Source of the DNA: Paraglaciecola sp.
GTDB taxonomy: Bacteria; Pseudomonadota; Gammaproteobacteria; Enterobacterales; Alteromonadaceae
NCBI GenBank assembly: GCA_009993955.1
Contig: JAACSL010000005.1
Location: forward strand, 85,995-149,994
Direction of reading: 5' to 3'
Length of the DNA stretch: 64,000 bases
Shown here piece by piece: positions 1 through 9,170 of this stretch (its first letter is position 1; every line of letters begins with the position of its first letter). The notes below the pieces were generated by a model. That model was given only the letters and a program-made list of their open reading frames with translations. It ran no database searches and was not told the DNA's origin. A program made the translations under genes and the position numbers.

Positions 1-99
1 CGAGACAGCCCGCTGAAAGTTTTAAAAGCAGCATTGCGACCCTACTTGAAAGGTAAGATAATTTCCAAACAAATGTATCAAGAATTTGGAATACGCTAG
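1..99 (+). CDS. C-terminal end of an unidentified protein (5' end outside window)
   Basis: Frame 1 is open from the first base to a TAG at 97-99, giving the last 32 residues of a protein that begins upstream. The tail is basic (it ends KQMYQEFGIR) and has no recognisable domain. It lies 96 bases before a glycosyltransferase gene on the same strand and is followed by a stem-loop, so it is probably the 3' end of another exopolysaccharide gene, perhaps a glycosyltransferase. That assignment rests on context alone. Confidence 0.6.
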   Translation, partial: RDSPLKVLKAALRPYLKGKIISKQMYQEFGIR

Positions 100-113
100 A
101 CCCACAGAAATCG

Positions 114-140
114 TTGCCGCCAACACGTCATCGGCGGCAA
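114..140 (+). terminator. Stem-loop after the partial gene
   Basis: TTGCCGCC (114-121) is the exact reverse complement of GGCGGCAA (133-140), with an 11-base loop. The sequence after it (GTTCTTGTTC) is only moderately T-rich. It sits between the partial gene and the next start, so it may be a weak terminator or a processing site inside the operon. Confidence 0.45.
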
Positions 141-195
141 GTTCTTGTTCAGGTTGGTTTGAGTCAGCAATAAACAGTATGGAAAAACAAAACGC

Positions 196-1236
196 ATGAC
201 AATGTGGGCAATTCCCCGACACGGCGCCTATACCGACCCTCTGTATCAGGGCATGGAAGCAAAAGGAGTCTCAGTTAAGAGTGGTCAATTCTCTTTTGCT
301 TGGGTCAAAAACAAAGTGCTACGTGGCGACATTGTGCATATTCATTGGCCCTCATACGGCTATCCAGATAAAGGATCGACGTGGTATATTGCTGTTGGTT
401 TTTTTAAATTTTGTTTATTGCTTAGCTTCATCAAGTTAAAAGGCGCGCGCCTGTGGTGGACTGCGCATAACTTGTTGCCACATGAACCTTGTCGTTTTCC
501 TTTTGTTGATAAGCTTGGACGGCATGTAGTGATTTTTTTCAGTGAAAAAATATTTGTGCACGGTGAAGAAGCCAAAGCCGTGTTAAGTCAGAATTTTCAT
601 CGCGTCATTGGTAAAACCACTAGCCTGCCACATGGCCATTGGATCGGGTACTACGGTGACCTGGTAGACAAACAACAGGCGAAACTTGCATTAGGTATCG
701 CCGCGTACAAACATGTATTTTTATTGTTTGGTCAATTAAAACCCTACAAAAACGTAGAAGGTTTGATTCGTGCTTTTGCTTTGTTGCAACGCGAGGACAG
801 CTTATTGCTGATCGCTGGGCGGTTTACCGATCCTGATTATCAACAAGGCATTGTTGAACTGACATCCACACAGCCGCATATACGCTTAGACGCGGGTTTT
901 ATTGATGATGATAAAGTGCCCTACTATTTCGCCAGCGCTGATGCGATGTGCATGCCGTACACGGAAATTCTCACCTCTGGTACAGCCATGTTGTCCATGA
1001 GTTATGGCCGGCCGATTATCTCCATTAACAAAGGTTATTTGCGGGATGTCATCATACCGGACACGGGTATGTTGCTCGAATCCATTGCCCCCGAGCAACT
1101 TGCCGATGCGATGCAAAAAACCGTTGGCCTTGCATGGAACGAACAAAAGATCGTCGAACATGTCAGACAGTTTACCTTTGCTGATGCTGCTCAAACATTG
1201 CTGAATGCCCATAATGAACACGGTCAAGGGATTTAA
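196..1236 (+). CDS. Glycosyltransferase family 4, exopolysaccharide assembly
   Basis: This 346-residue protein is a GT-B fold glycosyltransferase that would transfer a sugar from a nucleotide donor to a lipid-linked exopolysaccharide intermediate on the cytoplasmic face. The N-terminal half has a VHIHWPSYG segment, as in GumI-like mannosyltransferases. The C-terminal half carries the family 4 donor site: LLFGQLKPYKNVEGLIRAF around residue 180, and a TSGTAMLSMSYGRPII segment near 265 in place of the usual EX7E region. ATG 196 is the first start after an in-frame stop near 160; its ribosome site is weak. The stop overlaps the next start by one base (TAATG), so it is translationally linked to the flippase gene. 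The donor and acceptor sugars cannot be read from sequence. Confidence 0.85.
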   Translation: MTMWAIPRHGAYTDPLYQGMEAKGVSVKSGQFSFAWVKNKVLRGDIVHIHWPSYGYPDKGSTWYIAVGFFKFCLLLSFIKLKGARLWWTAHNLLPHEPCRFPFVDKLGRHVVIFFSEKIFVHGEEAKAVLSQNFHRVIGKTTSLPHGHWIGYYGDLVDKQQAKLALGIAAYKHVFLLFGQLKPYKNVEGLIRAFALLQREDSLLLIAGRFTDPDYQQGIVELTSTQPHIRLDAGFIDDDKVPYYFASADAMCMPYTEILTSGTAMLSMSYGRPIISINKGYLRDVIIPDTGMLLESIAPEQLADAMQKTVGLAWNEQKIVEHVRQFTFADAAQTLLNAHNEHGQGI

Positions 1237-2687
1237 TGAGTAACATCCGCAAAGCCTTGGGGTTTTCGTTAGTTTCAAAGTATCTAAATCAAGCTGTCAC
1301 AATGCTTTCCATTGTGTTTGTGGCGCGCATGTTAACCCCTGCAGAACTGGGCATTTTTTCCATTGCTAGTGCCATAGCTCTGATTATCGCTGAATTTAAA
1401 AGCTTTGGAGTGGGCGCTTATTTAATTCGCTCTGATCATCTTGATGAGAGTCTGGTGGCTCGAGCGTTGGGCTTGAATGGTTTAATTTCTTGGTCAGCCG
1501 GCTTGGCGGTATTTTTTGGTGCATGGGCCATCGAAAGTTTCTATCAAAAGCCAGATATTGCCATTTTATTGCAAATCCTCTCCATCAGTTTCTTTTTGAA
1601 CCCTCATGCTGGCACGGCTCGCTCCCTGATGGAGCGTAATTTCATGTTCGACCGTTTATTGATCGTGGATACAGTGACCAATTTAGTGCGCTTTGGGCTG
1701 ACCATTGGCCTTATCTTTGCCGATTTAAGCTATTTCGCTCTCGCCATTGCGACCTCGGCCGGTTATGTCTGTGAAATACTTTTACTGTTGTATTTTAAAC
1801 CGCCTTTTTTTGTATTTATGCCACATTTCAGGCAACTTTCAGGGCTCGCCAAATTTGGTGTATTTGTGACCGTTGCCCAATTTTTCCGCACCTTAAACAA
1901 CAATGTGCCCGAGTTGATCATTGGTAAGTTGGGCAGCTCGGCCCAGGTTGCTTATTTTTCTCGCGCACTGGGTTTATTGAGTTTTTTAAACATGACCATC
2001 ACCAGTGGGATTCGCCCAGTCATCATCCCGTATTTAGCCAGTAAAAAACGTGAAGGTCAGAGCCCAGGCACCGCATACCTGCACGCCTCGCAACTAATCG
2101 CCTGTATCGTTATTCCCATTATTGCTGTTTTCAGTTATGCCAGTACAAGTGTGATTATTTTTATGTTTGGTGATCAGTGGCAGGCCAGTACCAGCATATT
2201 AAGTATCCTCGCTTGCGCTTATGGCCTGCGTATTGTTCACACACTAAGTCCACAATTACTTGTTACCAGCGGCCTTGAAAAACACTTATTAGTCAAGGAT
2301 TCTTGCATTTTGCTGCTGACTATTGGCCTTGCAACGTTTGCCTACCCTTATGGTTTGGATATGGTGGCTTGGTCGGTAGTGTGCTCAGCCACCACCAATA
2401 TCATTGTACTGACAATTATGTTGCACATTTTTCTCGATATTCCCGTGTTAGCTCAGTTGAAAAATCAAGTGCCCAACGCCCTACTTACTGGCGTTGTTTT
2501 ATGTGCTACTTTTTTGCTTGACCATTTTGTCATGCGTTTAAATGCCAGCCAGCCCTTTGTAGAGGTGTTGGTATTGGGTATGTATTGTGCCGTGGTTTGG
2601 TTTGCCACTATTTTTGTCATCAGGCACCCTTTGCGCCTGGAAATTTCTGGTTTAGCCAACAATTTAATGAAACGATTTAACAGGTAG
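1236..2687 (+). CDS. Lipopolysaccharide/exopolysaccharide flippase (Wzx-like, MOP superfamily)
   Basis: This 483-residue polytopic membrane protein has about 12-14 hydrophobic segments in the arrangement of the polysaccharide-specific transporters. It opens with an amphipathic RKALGFSLVSKYLNQAVTM helix and the FVARMLTPAELGIFSIA segment typical of Wzx/WzxC-type proteins. Its likely job is to flip the undecaprenyl-linked repeat unit to the periplasm for polymerisation and export by the machinery encoded at 11.6-14.8 kb. It is coupled to the GT4 gene by a one-base overlap and lies 6 bases before the next glycosyltransferase gene, so these genes form one operon. The family is clear; the transported glycan is inferred from context. 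Confidence 0.88.
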   Translation: MSNIRKALGFSLVSKYLNQAVTMLSIVFVARMLTPAELGIFSIASAIALIIAEFKSFGVGAYLIRSDHLDESLVARALGLNGLISWSAGLAVFFGAWAIESFYQKPDIAILLQILSISFFLNPHAGTARSLMERNFMFDRLLIVDTVTNLVRFGLTIGLIFADLSYFALAIATSAGYVCEILLLLYFKPPFFVFMPHFRQLSGLAKFGVFVTVAQFFRTLNNNVPELIIGKLGSSAQVAYFSRALGLLSFLNMTITSGIRPVIIPYLASKKREGQSPGTAYLHASQLIACIVIPIIAVFSYASTSVIIFMFGDQWQASTSILSILACAYGLRIVHTLSPQLLVTSGLEKHLLVKDSCILLLTIGLATFAYPYGLDMVAWSVVCSATTNIIVLTIMLHIFLDIPVLAQLKNQVPNALLTGVVLCATFLLDHFVMRLNASQPFVEVLVLGMYCAVVWFATIFVIRHPLRLEISGLANNLMKRFNR

Positions 2688-2693
2688 CTAACA

Positions 2694-3917
2694 TTGAATA
2701 TTCTTGTTTTGGCACATCGCATACCATTTCCTCCAAACAAGGGGGAGAAGATCCGCACCTTCCACCAGATAAAATATTTGCACGAGTTAGGCCACCAAAT
2801 AACGGTAGTCTGCCCCTTTGATGATGTAAAAGACCCAGAGTACGCCAAAGCCCTACAGAGTCGTTATTGTCAGCAAGCGCATGGAGAAAAGTTAGGTTCC
2901 AAGTATCCGCGCTTATTAAGCGGCCTATTGCGTGGGCAAGCACTGAGTGTGGCTAATTTTTATCAAGCTACATTGCAAACTAAAGTCGACGCGCTATTGC
3001 AACAAAACCCAGATGCCGTGTTGTGCACGGCATCGAGCATGGCAGCCTATATTTTTAACTCGTCCGTTTATGCAAGCCTAAAAAAGCCGCCACGTTTATA
3101 CATGGACTTTATGGACTTAGACTCAGACAAATGGCGGCAGTACGCGGCTAAGGCATCGGGTCTTAAACGTTGGATTTTTAGCCGTGAAGCTCGACTAGTT
3201 GGCAACTTTGAAAAACGTATTGCTGAACAGTTTTCAGCTTGCTTCTTTATTACAGAAACCGAGTGCCAAATGTTCAGGCAACAAAACGGCGATATCGGGC
3301 AGATTTATGCGGTGGAGAATGGTTTGGACACCGATGCGTTTCATCCACCGTTGCAGGCATCGAATCATGACAAACCCGTATTTTTATTCACAGGTGTGAT
3401 GGATTATGCCCCGAATATCGATGCGGCTCTGTGGTTTGTTGACAATGTTTGGCAAAGCATCCGATCGCGGTGGCCAAATGCTGAATTCATTATTGCAGGT
3501 ATGAACCCTTCAGCAAAAATCCAATCATTCCATCAAAAAGATGGCGTTCTAGTCACTGGCTTCGTCGACGATATACTGCCGTATTATCATCAGGCGACTA
3601 TTTTTGTCGCGCCGTTTCGCATCGCTCGTGGTGTGCAGAATAAAATTTTGCAAGCGTTTGCCTGTGGCCTGCCGGTGGTCACAACGCCCATGGGGGCAGA
3701 GGGTATAAAATGTGCTGACGGATTCAGTATTTTAATTGCTGAATCGCCTCAACAGTTTTTTGCGCAGATTGAAAGGCTGATAGTCGATGCCGAACACCAT
3801 CGTAAGATTACCGAGCAAGCCTTGCACGTCATCGACTCTCAGTACAAGTGGGAAGCACTGCTGGATCCCATGGTGAACGTCTTGCAAGGCTGCCATCCAA
3901 CAAGTAAACAATCCTGA
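2694..3917 (+). CDS. XrtA/PEP-CTERM-system glycosyltransferase (TIGR03087-type)
   Basis: This 407-residue GT4 protein has the N-terminus LAHRIPFPPNKGEKIRT, a hallmark of the sugar transferase family found in exosortase-A loci (named stp1 in the TIGRFAM set). The donor-binding half contains FTGVMDYAPNIDA near residue 225 and ARGVQNKILQAFACGLPVV near 305, where the Glu equivalent is replaced in part by Gln. The start is TTG at 2694, the only start that keeps the conserved N-terminus. It would add a sugar to the exopolysaccharide repeat unit. It ties this operon to the xrtA operon 4 kb further on. Function is by family; the sugar is unknown. Confidence 0.88.
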   Translation: MNILVLAHRIPFPPNKGEKIRTFHQIKYLHELGHQITVVCPFDDVKDPEYAKALQSRYCQQAHGEKLGSKYPRLLSGLLRGQALSVANFYQATLQTKVDALLQQNPDAVLCTASSMAAYIFNSSVYASLKKPPRLYMDFMDLDSDKWRQYAAKASGLKRWIFSREARLVGNFEKRIAEQFSACFFITETECQMFRQQNGDIGQIYAVENGLDTDAFHPPLQASNHDKPVFLFTGVMDYAPNIDAALWFVDNVWQSIRSRWPNAEFIIAGMNPSAKIQSFHQKDGVLVTGFVDDILPYYHQATIFVAPFRIARGVQNKILQAFACGLPVVTTPMGAEGIKCADGFSILIAESPQQFFAQIERLIVDAEHHRKITEQALHVIDSQYKWEALLDPMVNVLQGCHPTSKQS

Positions 3918-3930
3918 TAACGAGAGCATC

Positions 3931-4503
3931 ATGTTAAAACGTTGTGTGTTTCTGATATTTGTTATTTTGGTCTTGCCGCTGTTTTGTGGCTTTTGGATCC
4001 TCAGTAAACTCGGGCGGAGCAATCAGGTTTTTGCTGCGTTTAGTCAGTTTTTAAGCTTATTTCCAGGCATAGTAGGCAGTTACCTTAGAGCCGCCTTTTA
4101 TCGTTTAGCCATGGATCATTGTGATCAAGATTTGATTATCGGATTCGGTACCTTGTTTTCACAGAGCAATACTGAACTGTACAGCGGAGTATATATTGGA
4201 CCGCAGTGCAATATTGGCGCGTGTAAGCTGGAACAGGACTGTCTGTTAGGCAGTGGGGTGCATATTATGAGTGGCAAAGGCCAACACAATTTTGAAGACC
4301 TCAACACCCCTTTGCGCATGCAAGGTGGCAGCTACAATCAAATCGTAGTCGGTCAAGACAGTTGGATTGGCAACGGCGCGTTAGTCATGGCAAACATCGG
4401 CAAGAAGTGCATTATTGGTGCAGGCTCCGTTGTGATAAGTGATATTCCAGACTTTGCCATTGCCGCTGGCAACCCCGCAAAAATCATTAAATATCGTCAA
4501 TAA
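3931..4503 (+). CDS. Left-handed beta-helix acyltransferase (hexapeptide repeats)
   Basis: This 190-residue protein starts with a membrane segment (residues 5-27) followed by imperfect hexapeptide turns between about 65 and 180 (GVYIGPQCNIGAC, DSWIGNGALVMANIGKKCII, GAGSVVISDI) and ends with the GNPAKIIKYR motif of the CatB/WbbJ acetyltransferases. A His in GKGQHNFED fits the catalytic position. It probably O-acetylates the exopolysaccharide or its lipid-linked precursor. It is 13 bases after the TIGR03087-type gene and closes this operon; the next gene has its own leader. The acyl group and target are not determinable. Confidence 0.82.
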   Translation: MLKRCVFLIFVILVLPLFCGFWILSKLGRSNQVFAAFSQFLSLFPGIVGSYLRAAFYRLAMDHCDQDLIIGFGTLFSQSNTELYSGVYIGPQCNIGACKLEQDCLLGSGVHIMSGKGQHNFEDLNTPLRMQGGSYNQIVVGQDSWIGNGALVMANIGKKCIIGAGSVVISDIPDFAIAAGNPAKIIKYRQ

Positions 4504-4641
4504 ACATCGCCTTTTTTCTGGCAGGCCAACAATTCATCAAATGGTAACTAGGACATTCACCGCTTACCTGTGTATTATTTAACCATCTTTTTTAATGCTG
4601 ACTAAATATTGATTTTCTTTCAGCAAAAGGCTTGCGAAATC

Positions 4642-7554
4642 ATGTTTCACTTTTTTACCTCTCTACTGCTGTGTTTTGTTGTTGTTTTTACCCCCGTTGT
4701 TGCCAGCAAAACCGCACCCGTAAATTACGACATTGTTTATGTCAGGCAGCCTCGTGCTGGTGATGATCAACACATCAAATGGCCCGAAGCGTTTCGACCA
4801 GCACAGATACAAGCTGGGGCTGATTTAATCCTGTTACATCCAGACGGTAGTGAGGAGGTCTTAGTTGATGCTAAACACGGAGCCGTCACCGACCCCTTTA
4901 TCTCTTTTGACGCCAAATGGGTGTATTACAGCTACTTCCCCGACTTGAGGCAAAAATCGTTAAATCGTCAGCGTTTCTATTTGCCTGAACTTGGGGCTGA
5001 TATCTATAAAATTAACTTAAAAACACGCAAAAAACAGCGACTGACTCGTCAAGAGTTTACCCCCAATACCGGCAGTGGTGACTGGGATGAAAACGATCCT
5101 GTTGCCCCCAAAGGCAATAAAAACTACTTGGGATACGGTATTTTAAATCTATCACCGGCCCCTATTGCTGGGGGAAAAATAGTGTTTACCAGCAATCGAA
5201 ATGGTTTTATTCCTCCCAAAAATTACACCTATCCCACCATGCAATTGTTTGTGATGGATGAAAACGGTGAGAACGTAAGCCCCATTGCACCGATGACACT
5301 GAGTTCAGTATTACACCCCGTTCCATTGAAAAACGGTACAATTATGTTTAGCAGTTACGAATCGCAAGGGCTCAGAGACGAACGCTTGTGGGGACTGTGG
5401 AGTATTTATCCGGATGGCCGCCATTGGAATCCAATTTTAAGCGCTTTCAACCACGCGTCGGTGTTTCACTTTTCAACCCAACTCAGCGATGAAACCATCG
5501 TTGTAGAAGATTACTACAACAAAAACAACTTTGGTTTCGGCACGCTGTATGGCATTCCTGCCTTGCACGGAAACAATTACCCCGCTTTTAACAGTGCTAT
5601 ACGCTCAGAAAACCCCAAGGTTGAACAAACCATTCACGGTGAATTATCTACCTTCAGTGCGGCGTTTTCCCCAAAAGGACTATACGCGCTAACACCCTCA
5701 TCGACCGCCTCAGATCAGGCTGCCACACCTGGATTAGGGAAATATACACACCCCTCTGCGGCACCCAACAACGATCTGTTAGTGGTCTGGTCTGATGGCC
5801 CAGTCAATGCTTTAAAACGCCCTTGGCCCTTTCCTGCGGTGGATTCTGGCATTTATATGATTGACGGTGCTGATCCAGTCTATGATCCCCGCAAACTCAT
5901 CTTAGTAAAAAATGACCCCAACTATAACGAAGCATGGCCAAGAGCAGTGGTGCCGTACTCGGCGATTTATGGCGTTGACGAACCACAAAAACTCGACTGG
6001 TTACCCGATGCCAAAAACGTTAATTTACCTGCTGGTACTGCTTACGGATTGATCGGTACAGCAAGCTTTTATAACCGTGAAACCGCCCCTGGGGTGTCAA
6101 CGCCAGATATGTCTTCTGACAACGCGATGGACGTTTTTAATACCAGTGCAAACAATCAAAGTGCCAATTGGGTATTGCAAGGGGCCGATGCGGGGCTTTA
6201 TGCAGATGATGATATCTGGGCAGTGCGTATTCTGGCTATGGAACCTTTCACTAACAAAGGTTATGGTCCAGGTTCACATTATTACCGCCCGATGTTTTTT
6301 TACAACCATGCCAATGAGCGCTTGCGAATTTTAGGTGAAATCCCCTTACGTAAATGGAATCAACAGGGGAAACCGATCCTTGATTATACGGGTAAGCCCG
6401 ATACCAGCTTCTTAGCCAAAATCCCCGCCGATACCCCTTTTACCTTTCAAACCATTGACAAAAATGGCAGTGTGTTAAACATGGCGCAAACATGGCACCA
6501 AGTGAGACCAGGGGAAGTTCGCACCGATTGTGGTGGTTGTCACGCTCACAGTAAAACGCCTGTTGATTTCAGCCAAACCGCTGCTGCACAAGCAGATTAC
6601 AAAGTATGGGATTTAGCCAACACTACACCCTTGATAAGTGCTGACAAAAACGGGCACCCCTCGGTGAAAACCAAGCCAAGCCCGTTAATCAACATAGAGT
6701 TCTACCAAGACATCAGACCCTTGTTGCAACAACATTGCAGTGCTTGTCACACCTCAGAAAATGCTGAAAAGAATGGGCACTTGGTATTAAACGATACGTC
6801 TTACACAACAAGTAGTGTGTTTCCCCAAGACTACATTAATCTTTGCCTCGATGAGAGCGCCAAAAACGGCATCACCCCTTTGATTAAAACCGAAGACTGG
6901 CGTCAAAATAATGCAAGCCGCTATGTTCGCAAATTCCAAAGTCGGCGTAGTTTGCTTGTATGGAAATTGTTTGGTAAACGCATGGATGGCTGGGCGAATC
7001 ATGATTTTCCCACTGAGTCTGAACCGGGTGTGCGTGCATCTTTGCCGGAGGGAGCAAAAGTCAATGAAGCAGATCTGGATTATGTAGGCAGTATCATGCC
7101 CCCTATTGCAGCTGGAAAATTATCCATGGATGAAAAAATGACCTTTGTCAGATGGATAGACATCGGTTGTCCCATCGATACATCGAGCACCACAGAACAA
7201 CAAGGCTTTGGATGGTTCTTGGATGAAACAAGGCCTACCTTGCATCTGAGCATCCCTGAAGCTGGCGCGAATACCAGTGCCCTGCAAACCATTCGTTTTT
7301 CAGTCGCTGACGCGTACACAGGCATAGATGACGAGAGCTTGATAGTGACAGCTGACTTTACTGTCAATGGGATTAAAGCGGGTAGGAATCTTGCCAATCA
7401 ATTTAAGTTGGTGGATGAAGGCATCTATGAATTGCCCTTGCAACGAGCCATACAGCAACTCAACAAGGGTGAACTGTTTATTTCCATCGCTGATAAACAA
7501 GGCAATATTACGAAGCTGAAGCGAGTCTTTAGTATTAACAAGACCTTATATTAG
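4642..7554 (+). CDS. Exported di-haem HzsA-related protein
   Basis: This 970-residue protein has a clear signal peptide (MFHFFTSLLLCFVVVF, then VVAS). The N-terminal 500 residues contain propeller-like segments such as GKIVFTSNRNGF and LFVMDENGENV, as in TolB-like domains. Two c-type haem sites follow: CGGCH near residue 630 and CSACH near 699, then an SIMPP segment near 820 and a WIDIGCP motif as in planctomycete-type cytochromes. This architecture matches proteins named HzsA-related, after the hydrazine synthase alpha subunit; no other anammox gene is present and hydrazine synthesis is not implied. The chosen ATG gives a normal signal peptide; a TTG at 4609 would add 11 residues. It is probably a periplasmic or surface electron-transfer or binding protein, but its role here is unknown. 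Confidence 0.75.
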   Translation: MFHFFTSLLLCFVVVFTPVVASKTAPVNYDIVYVRQPRAGDDQHIKWPEAFRPAQIQAGADLILLHPDGSEEVLVDAKHGAVTDPFISFDAKWVYYSYFPDLRQKSLNRQRFYLPELGADIYKINLKTRKKQRLTRQEFTPNTGSGDWDENDPVAPKGNKNYLGYGILNLSPAPIAGGKIVFTSNRNGFIPPKNYTYPTMQLFVMDENGENVSPIAPMTLSSVLHPVPLKNGTIMFSSYESQGLRDERLWGLWSIYPDGRHWNPILSAFNHASVFHFSTQLSDETIVVEDYYNKNNFGFGTLYGIPALHGNNYPAFNSAIRSENPKVEQTIHGELSTFSAAFSPKGLYALTPSSTASDQAATPGLGKYTHPSAAPNNDLLVVWSDGPVNALKRPWPFPAVDSGIYMIDGADPVYDPRKLILVKNDPNYNEAWPRAVVPYSAIYGVDEPQKLDWLPDAKNVNLPAGTAYGLIGTASFYNRETAPGVSTPDMSSDNAMDVFNTSANNQSANWVLQGADAGLYADDDIWAVRILAMEPFTNKGYGPGSHYYRPMFFYNHANERLRILGEIPLRKWNQQGKPILDYTGKPDTSFLAKIPADTPFTFQTIDKNGSVLNMAQTWHQVRPGEVRTDCGGCHAHSKTPVDFSQTAAAQADYKVWDLANTTPLISADKNGHPSVKTKPSPLINIEFYQDIRPLLQQHCSACHTSENAEKNGHLVLNDTSYTTSSVFPQDYINLCLDESAKNGITPLIKTEDWRQNNASRYVRKFQSRRSLLVWKLFGKRMDGWANHDFPTESEPGVRASLPEGAKVNEADLDYVGSIMPPIAAGKLSMDEKMTFVRWIDIGCPIDTSSTTEQQGFGWFLDETRPTLHLSIPEAGANTSALQTIRFSVADAYTGIDDESLIVTADFTVNGIKAGRNLANQFKLVDEGIYELPLQRAIQQLNKGELFISIADKQGNITKLKRVFSINKTLY

Positions 7555-7600
7555 GCGCTGAGCTTTGCAGGGAAAGAGAAAGCCACGGGTGTGGGAGACC

Positions 7601-7633
7601 GCCTGAAGTACCGCTGCCCCAGCGACTTCAGGC
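7601..7633. terminator. Long hairpin between convergent genes
   Basis: GCCTGAAGT (7601-7609) pairs with ACTTCAGGC (7625-7633), and an inner CGCT/AGCG pair extends the stem around a GCCCC loop. It lies between the ends of two convergent genes (stops at 7554 and 7643), so it probably terminates transcription from both sides. T-runs are weak. Confidence 0.55.
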
Positions 7634-7642
7634 TGCTTATGC

Positions 7643-9145
7643 TTATTTTAAGCTTAGACTTAATCCCTCAATATTGTTTGCGATGAGTTTGCCGTAATAC
7701 ACACGTTCTTCTTCTTTGTTGTCCGCGGTTATGGGAACCGATAAGGCAATCAGTCCGCTACCACGATGATTGCCCAACATAATCCGATAGATCTCATACA
7801 ATTTCGCCACACGCTCATCAAAAAATATTTTTTCATCGATGACATACCAATGCGTCAGCAATCTGGCGTCAGATGGACTGACCAACATTTGCATGGTCGC
7901 CCCTTGTGCATCCGAGTGAGTTAACTCAGTACTCGACTCTAAGGTCCAAGAACGTTGGTTGTACAGGCGATTCAGGGATGTAATTAGTTCGCCCTTACCC
8001 AGAGGATACCAAGCGATAAAAATAGAAAACGAGGTGTCGTTAAGCATTATGTGACCGAATTCTCGATCAGAGGCTTGTTTAAAACTAGGCTGCCAAACTT
8101 GGTCAGCGTCTTCACTGTACTTAAACTGCTCAACCAAGACCTGACGATTGATAGAGGTCGGGGTGTCTAAAGGGACTTTTGCCTGAGAGATAAGTTGAAA
8201 CCACCCAAACGCCGCTAACATCATGACTAAGGTTAACGCCAATGTTGGGGCATGCACGGCCTTAATTTGATTGGCAGCAACACCAGACGTATCAGCAGCA
8301 GAGGTATCAACAGCTTTAGCAGGTATTTTTTCTCTGAATAATTCACCAATACCCAACAGACAAATAATCACAAAGAGGAAGAAAAACCAACCATAGATTA
8401 AATGGTCAGCCCCGACAGCATGCTCCATGTTGCTCAGATAACCAATCACAATGATACCAAAGACCCGCACAGCATTAGCCACGATTGGTACTAACGCTGA
8501 AATTGACATAAACGCGACACGGCGCAGACCCGATTGCATATTTAAGTAGGAGTACAATGAGCCAATAACGATGGATGCGATAAAAAAGCTAATGCCTGAA
8601 CAGGCCTCTGCCACTAAAAAACGCCCTTGGGGAATTTCAATATATAAGCCGCTGCGATAAATCGGAATACTGGTCCATTTCAACATCATCACCGATAAAT
8701 CGGCCGTGATTTCTTGGAGCATGGGTACTAACTCTTCACCAATCGGAATACAGAACAACATAAACAATAAAGGAAAGAGGATCTTTTTGCTTTCTCGGTG
8801 CCCGAGTACCGCCCAAATCAAACAAGGTAGAAAGGAGAACGTGGCAATGTGCATGAACAATTTCACATCACCTGCCAAACCAAAGGCATAAACCAATAAC
8901 CAGCCAAGGCAACACAAATAAGCGAAATAAGCCGGCTGCAACGCTGAGAAATCCAATTCTTTACGTTTTAAATAAATGAGATAGAAGGCCCCAGGCAGCA
9001 CAAACAGGCAATGGTTAAAAATATCGGATATCAGCCATATTTCCACGGCAGTATGAATACCCTGCCAAAATACCAGCAGCCAAAGGCTAAACAGTAGGGC
9101 AAAACTTAGAAATAAACTTCGTGATGTGCTCAATCCATATGCCAT
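7643..9145 (-). CDS. xrtA: Exosortase A fused to EpsI domain
   Basis: This 500-residue membrane protein is the transpeptidase-like sorting enzyme that cleaves PEP-CTERM tails of secreted proteins. About eight membrane helices fill the first 285 residues. The three catalytic positions of the family are visible: Cys in VAEACSGI (about 182), Arg in NAVRVFG (about 224) and His in GADHLIYGWF (about 244). The last 200 residues, after a linker and one more hydrophobic segment, form a periplasmic EpsI (DUF3485) domain, often encoded separately. The gene is last in a leftward operon after the deacetylase gene (25-base gap). Its substrates in this window are probably the proteins at 41903-42421 and 30082-30966. 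Confidence 0.95.
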   Translation of the reverse strand: MAYGLSTSRSLFLSFALLFSLWLLVFWQGIHTAVEIWLISDIFNHCLFVLPGAFYLIYLKRKELDFSALQPAYFAYLCCLGWLLVYAFGLAGDVKLFMHIATFSFLPCLIWAVLGHRESKKILFPLLFMLFCIPIGEELVPMLQEITADLSVMMLKWTSIPIYRSGLYIEIPQGRFLVAEACSGISFFIASIVIGSLYSYLNMQSGLRRVAFMSISALVPIVANAVRVFGIIVIGYLSNMEHAVGADHLIYGWFFFLFVIICLLGIGELFREKIPAKAVDTSAADTSGVAANQIKAVHAPTLALTLVMMLAAFGWFQLISQAKVPLDTPTSINRQVLVEQFKYSEDADQVWQPSFKQASDREFGHIMLNDTSFSIFIAWYPLGKGELITSLNRLYNQRSWTLESSTELTHSDAQGATMQMLVSPSDARLLTHWYVIDEKIFFDERVAKLYEIYRIMLGNHRGSGLIALSVPITADNKEEERVYYGKLIANNIEGLSLSLK

Positions 9146-9170
9146 TGACGCAACTCCCCTGAACAGCTAA

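Noticed and set aside
4642..7554. Hydrazine synthase and anammox metabolism
   Set aside because: Only the alpha-like family is present; no beta/gamma subunits or hydrazine dehydrogenase are visible, and such relatives are common in non-anammox bacteria.
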